A program made the translations under genes and the position numbers. From Gammaproteobacteria bacterium (lineage in GTDB: Bacteria; Pseudomonadota; Gammaproteobacteria; Pseudomonadales; Pseudohongiellaceae): a stretch of DNA of 7,150 bases. This document shows positions 5,780 to 7,150 of the stretch, in pieces. The notes under the pieces were generated by a model that was not told the DNA's origin, did no database searches, and saw nothing but the letters and a program-made list of their open reading frames with translations. Position 1 is the stretch's first letter; the number at the start of each line of letters is the position of its first letter. The stretch lies in assembly GCA_003514305.1 (NCBI GenBank), contig DORE01000192.1, positions 1 through 7,150 on the forward strand. The letters are read 5' to 3'.

Positions 5780-7150
5780 TTAATCCAAACTGATATTTTG
5801 AATGTAACCCAGTTCGACTCTGTCTTTTCCGAATTCTCTTCGTAAATGCTGGATCAGTTCGTCTGTCGGAAGAACCAACCAGCTTGGTCCGAGCATTATA
5901 CACCCTCTGGAATTAGCGCGCTGGTAGTCGATAATGACCCGACAACCGGCAGCAGCGCCGCGACTCCCGGATGTTGATTCTGCAGCTTTTGACTCCATCG
6001 AAGCGATCGAGCGCCCCAAATCTGACTGAACGTCTTGACAGTGAGGCCTGAGAATCGAGGCGAGATGGTCACAGAAAGCAGGCATCAATTCGTCGGCCCG
6101 CAGCCGAACCGCCAGGCGTTTCGCAAACCGTTTTCGCGCTTCAAGCAAGCTCATCAGTTGTTTCGCGCGACCACGCAACCCATCATTATAATCATCCGAG
6201 CTGACTGTGCACTCGGCCAGAATGATCGAATCAGGCTGAAGCTGATCTCGATATTTTTCATAATCCCGAGCAGATAACGACAACTCAAAGCGGGCGCTGC
6301 GATCGTCGAGTGTGAGAAACGCAATCGTATCACCGGCTTTCGTTTTCATCGTTCTGAAGCCGTACAACAAGCCAGCAATCAATTGTTTTCCGCGCTGCGG
6401 ACGTAATGCAGACAGCCGATTACGGGTAATTTTTGACAACTCCGGGAGAAATTCCTCGATAGGATGCCCTGATAGATAGAGCCCCAATGTCGCTTTTTCT
6501 GCCCGCAGCCGCTCCTGTTCAGTCCAAGCATGCACTCTTGCACTCGAGCTTTGAGGTCGGTTGGTCGGCGCCTCAGGGGCAATTTCACCAAATAAATCCT
6601 CCACCCCACTAGCAGAGTTCCGATTACTCTGCTCCGCGGCCTGAACAGAACCAGGTAACAGCGCCAAAAGCGATGCCCTGACGAAGTCAGGACCGCCTTC
6701 CATCAAATTATCGAGTGCTCCTGACTTAATTAACGCTTCCAGAGAGCGCCTGTTGACTAACTGAGAATCTAGCCTTTGACACAAGTCCAATAAACTTTTG
6801 AAAGATTTTTTTAGCCGTTCGAGAATGATCGCTTCAATCGGTCCTTCTCCCAATCCCTTGATCGCGCCGAGTCCGTATACGATATCGCCCGAATCATTCA
6901 CCGTAAAGTTGAACTGACCGACATTAACGTCTGGCGGTAAAATTTTAAGCCCCATCGCATGGCACTCATCGACATAAGTAACGATCTTGTCGGTGTTCTG
7001 CATCTCGGCAGAAAGAACAGCCGCCATGAAAAACTCTGGATAATGGGCTTTAAGCCAAGCCGTTTGATAAGAAATTAACGCATAAGCAGCCGAATGTGAT
7101 TTATTAAAGCCGTAACCGGCAAATTTTTCCATGAGATCAAAAATCGAGCC
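5780..7150 (-). CDS. dnaE: DNA polymerase III subunit alpha, C-terminal part, cut by the window edge
   Basis: DnaE is the catalytic subunit of the replicative DNA polymerase III. The visible 456 residues are about the last 40% of the usual 1160. The reading frame is open to the window edge, and the start and the catalytic palm aspartates lie outside. In order, residues counted from the edge are: fingers-domain signature EKFAGYGFNKSHSAAYAL (8-25), LKAHYPEFFMAAV (33-45), LKILPPDVN (68-76), a helix-hairpin-helix-like GLGAIKGLGEGPIEAI (93-108), NRRSLEALIKSGALD (133-147), an internal clamp-binding segment VEDLF (183-187), TLGLYLSGHPIEEF (221-234), an OB-fold (about 255-335, with LTLDDRSARFE 279-289), and the C-terminal tau-binding region ending in VLPTDELIQHLRREFG (426-441). 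Compared with E. coli, an insertion of about 28 residues sits at 371-402. The clamp motif lacks its first Gln. It is the first gene of the visible series and is followed by accA, as in E. coli. Confidence 0.98.
   Translation of the reverse strand, partial: GSIFDLMEKFAGYGFNKSHSAAYALISYQTAWLKAHYPEFFMAAVLSAEMQNTDKIVTYVDECHAMGLKILPPDVNVGQFNFTVNDSGDIVYGLGAIKGLGEGPIEAIILERLKKSFKSLLDLCQRLDSQLVNRRSLEALIKSGALDNLMEGGPDFVRASLLALLPGSVQAAEQSNRNSASGVEDLFGEIAPEAPTNRPQSSSARVHAWTEQERLRAEKATLGLYLSGHPIEEFLPELSKITRNRLSALRPQRGKQLIAGLLYGFRTMKTKAGDTIAFLTLDDRSARFELSLSARDYEKYRDQLQPDSIILAECTVSSDDYNDGLRGRAKQLMSLLEARKRFAKRLAVRLRADELMPAFCDHLASILRPHCQDVQSDLGRSIASMESKAAESTSGSRGAAAGCRVIIDYQRANSRGCIMLGPSWLVLPTDELIQHLRREFGKDRVELGYIQNISLD

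Noticed and set aside
1..7150. Mobile element, CRISPR array, tRNA or other RNA gene, or a novel gene system
   Set aside because: The six housekeeping genes leave only gaps of 31 to 118 bases. No repeat array, transposase, terminal repeats, tRNA-like fold or unrecognised coding region was visible on either strand.

Overview
The window is a compact block of bacterial housekeeping genes. All six genes lie on the minus strand, so transcription runs from right to left: dnaE (3' part), accA, tilS, pyrG, kdsA, eno (5' part). Each product is recognisable along its whole visible length and keeps its catalytic motifs. The order dnaE-accA-tilS-pyrG-kdsA-eno, with kdsA marking a lipopolysaccharide-bearing outer membrane, points to a gammaproteobacterium. 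It is closer to the Pseudomonas / Oceanospirillales / Cellvibrio type of arrangement than to Escherichia coli, where tilS and kdsA are not between accA and eno. Base composition looks close to 50% GC by eye and even across the window, with no sign of recent transfer. I cannot name a genus.

Right part (7150-4744): the C-terminal 40% or so of the DNA polymerase III alpha subunit, a 76-base gap holding a perfect 8-base inverted repeat, then the acetyl-CoA carboxylase carboxyltransferase alpha subunit. Middle (4732-3356): tRNA(Ile)-lysidine synthetase, starting 11 or 32 bases after accA. A 118-base gap follows, the largest in the window, with a plausible sigma70-type promoter and a leader hairpin ahead of pyrG. 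Left part (3237-1): CTP synthase, then Kdo-8-phosphate synthase 31 bases on, then the first half of enolase 36 bases further on.

Functionally the block mixes core processes: replication, the first committed step of fatty acid synthesis, decoding of AUA codons, CTP supply, Kdo supply for lipid A/LPS, and glycolysis. CTP from PyrG is used to activate Kdo as CMP-Kdo, and enolase makes the phosphoenolpyruvate that KdsA consumes, so the three left-hand genes are metabolically linked. The likely transcription units are dnaE-accA-tilS (perhaps reading on) and pyrG-kdsA-eno from its own promoter. This is inferred from spacing.

I found no mobile element, CRISPR array, RNA gene, defence system or unexplained coding region. 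There is no intergenic stretch longer than 118 bases. The second-look items are small: departures from usual motifs in DnaE and AccA, a lineage-type insertion in DnaE, a C-terminal tail on PyrG, dyads in two gaps, and unclear start signals for kdsA and tilS. I see no evidence of a new biological system here.
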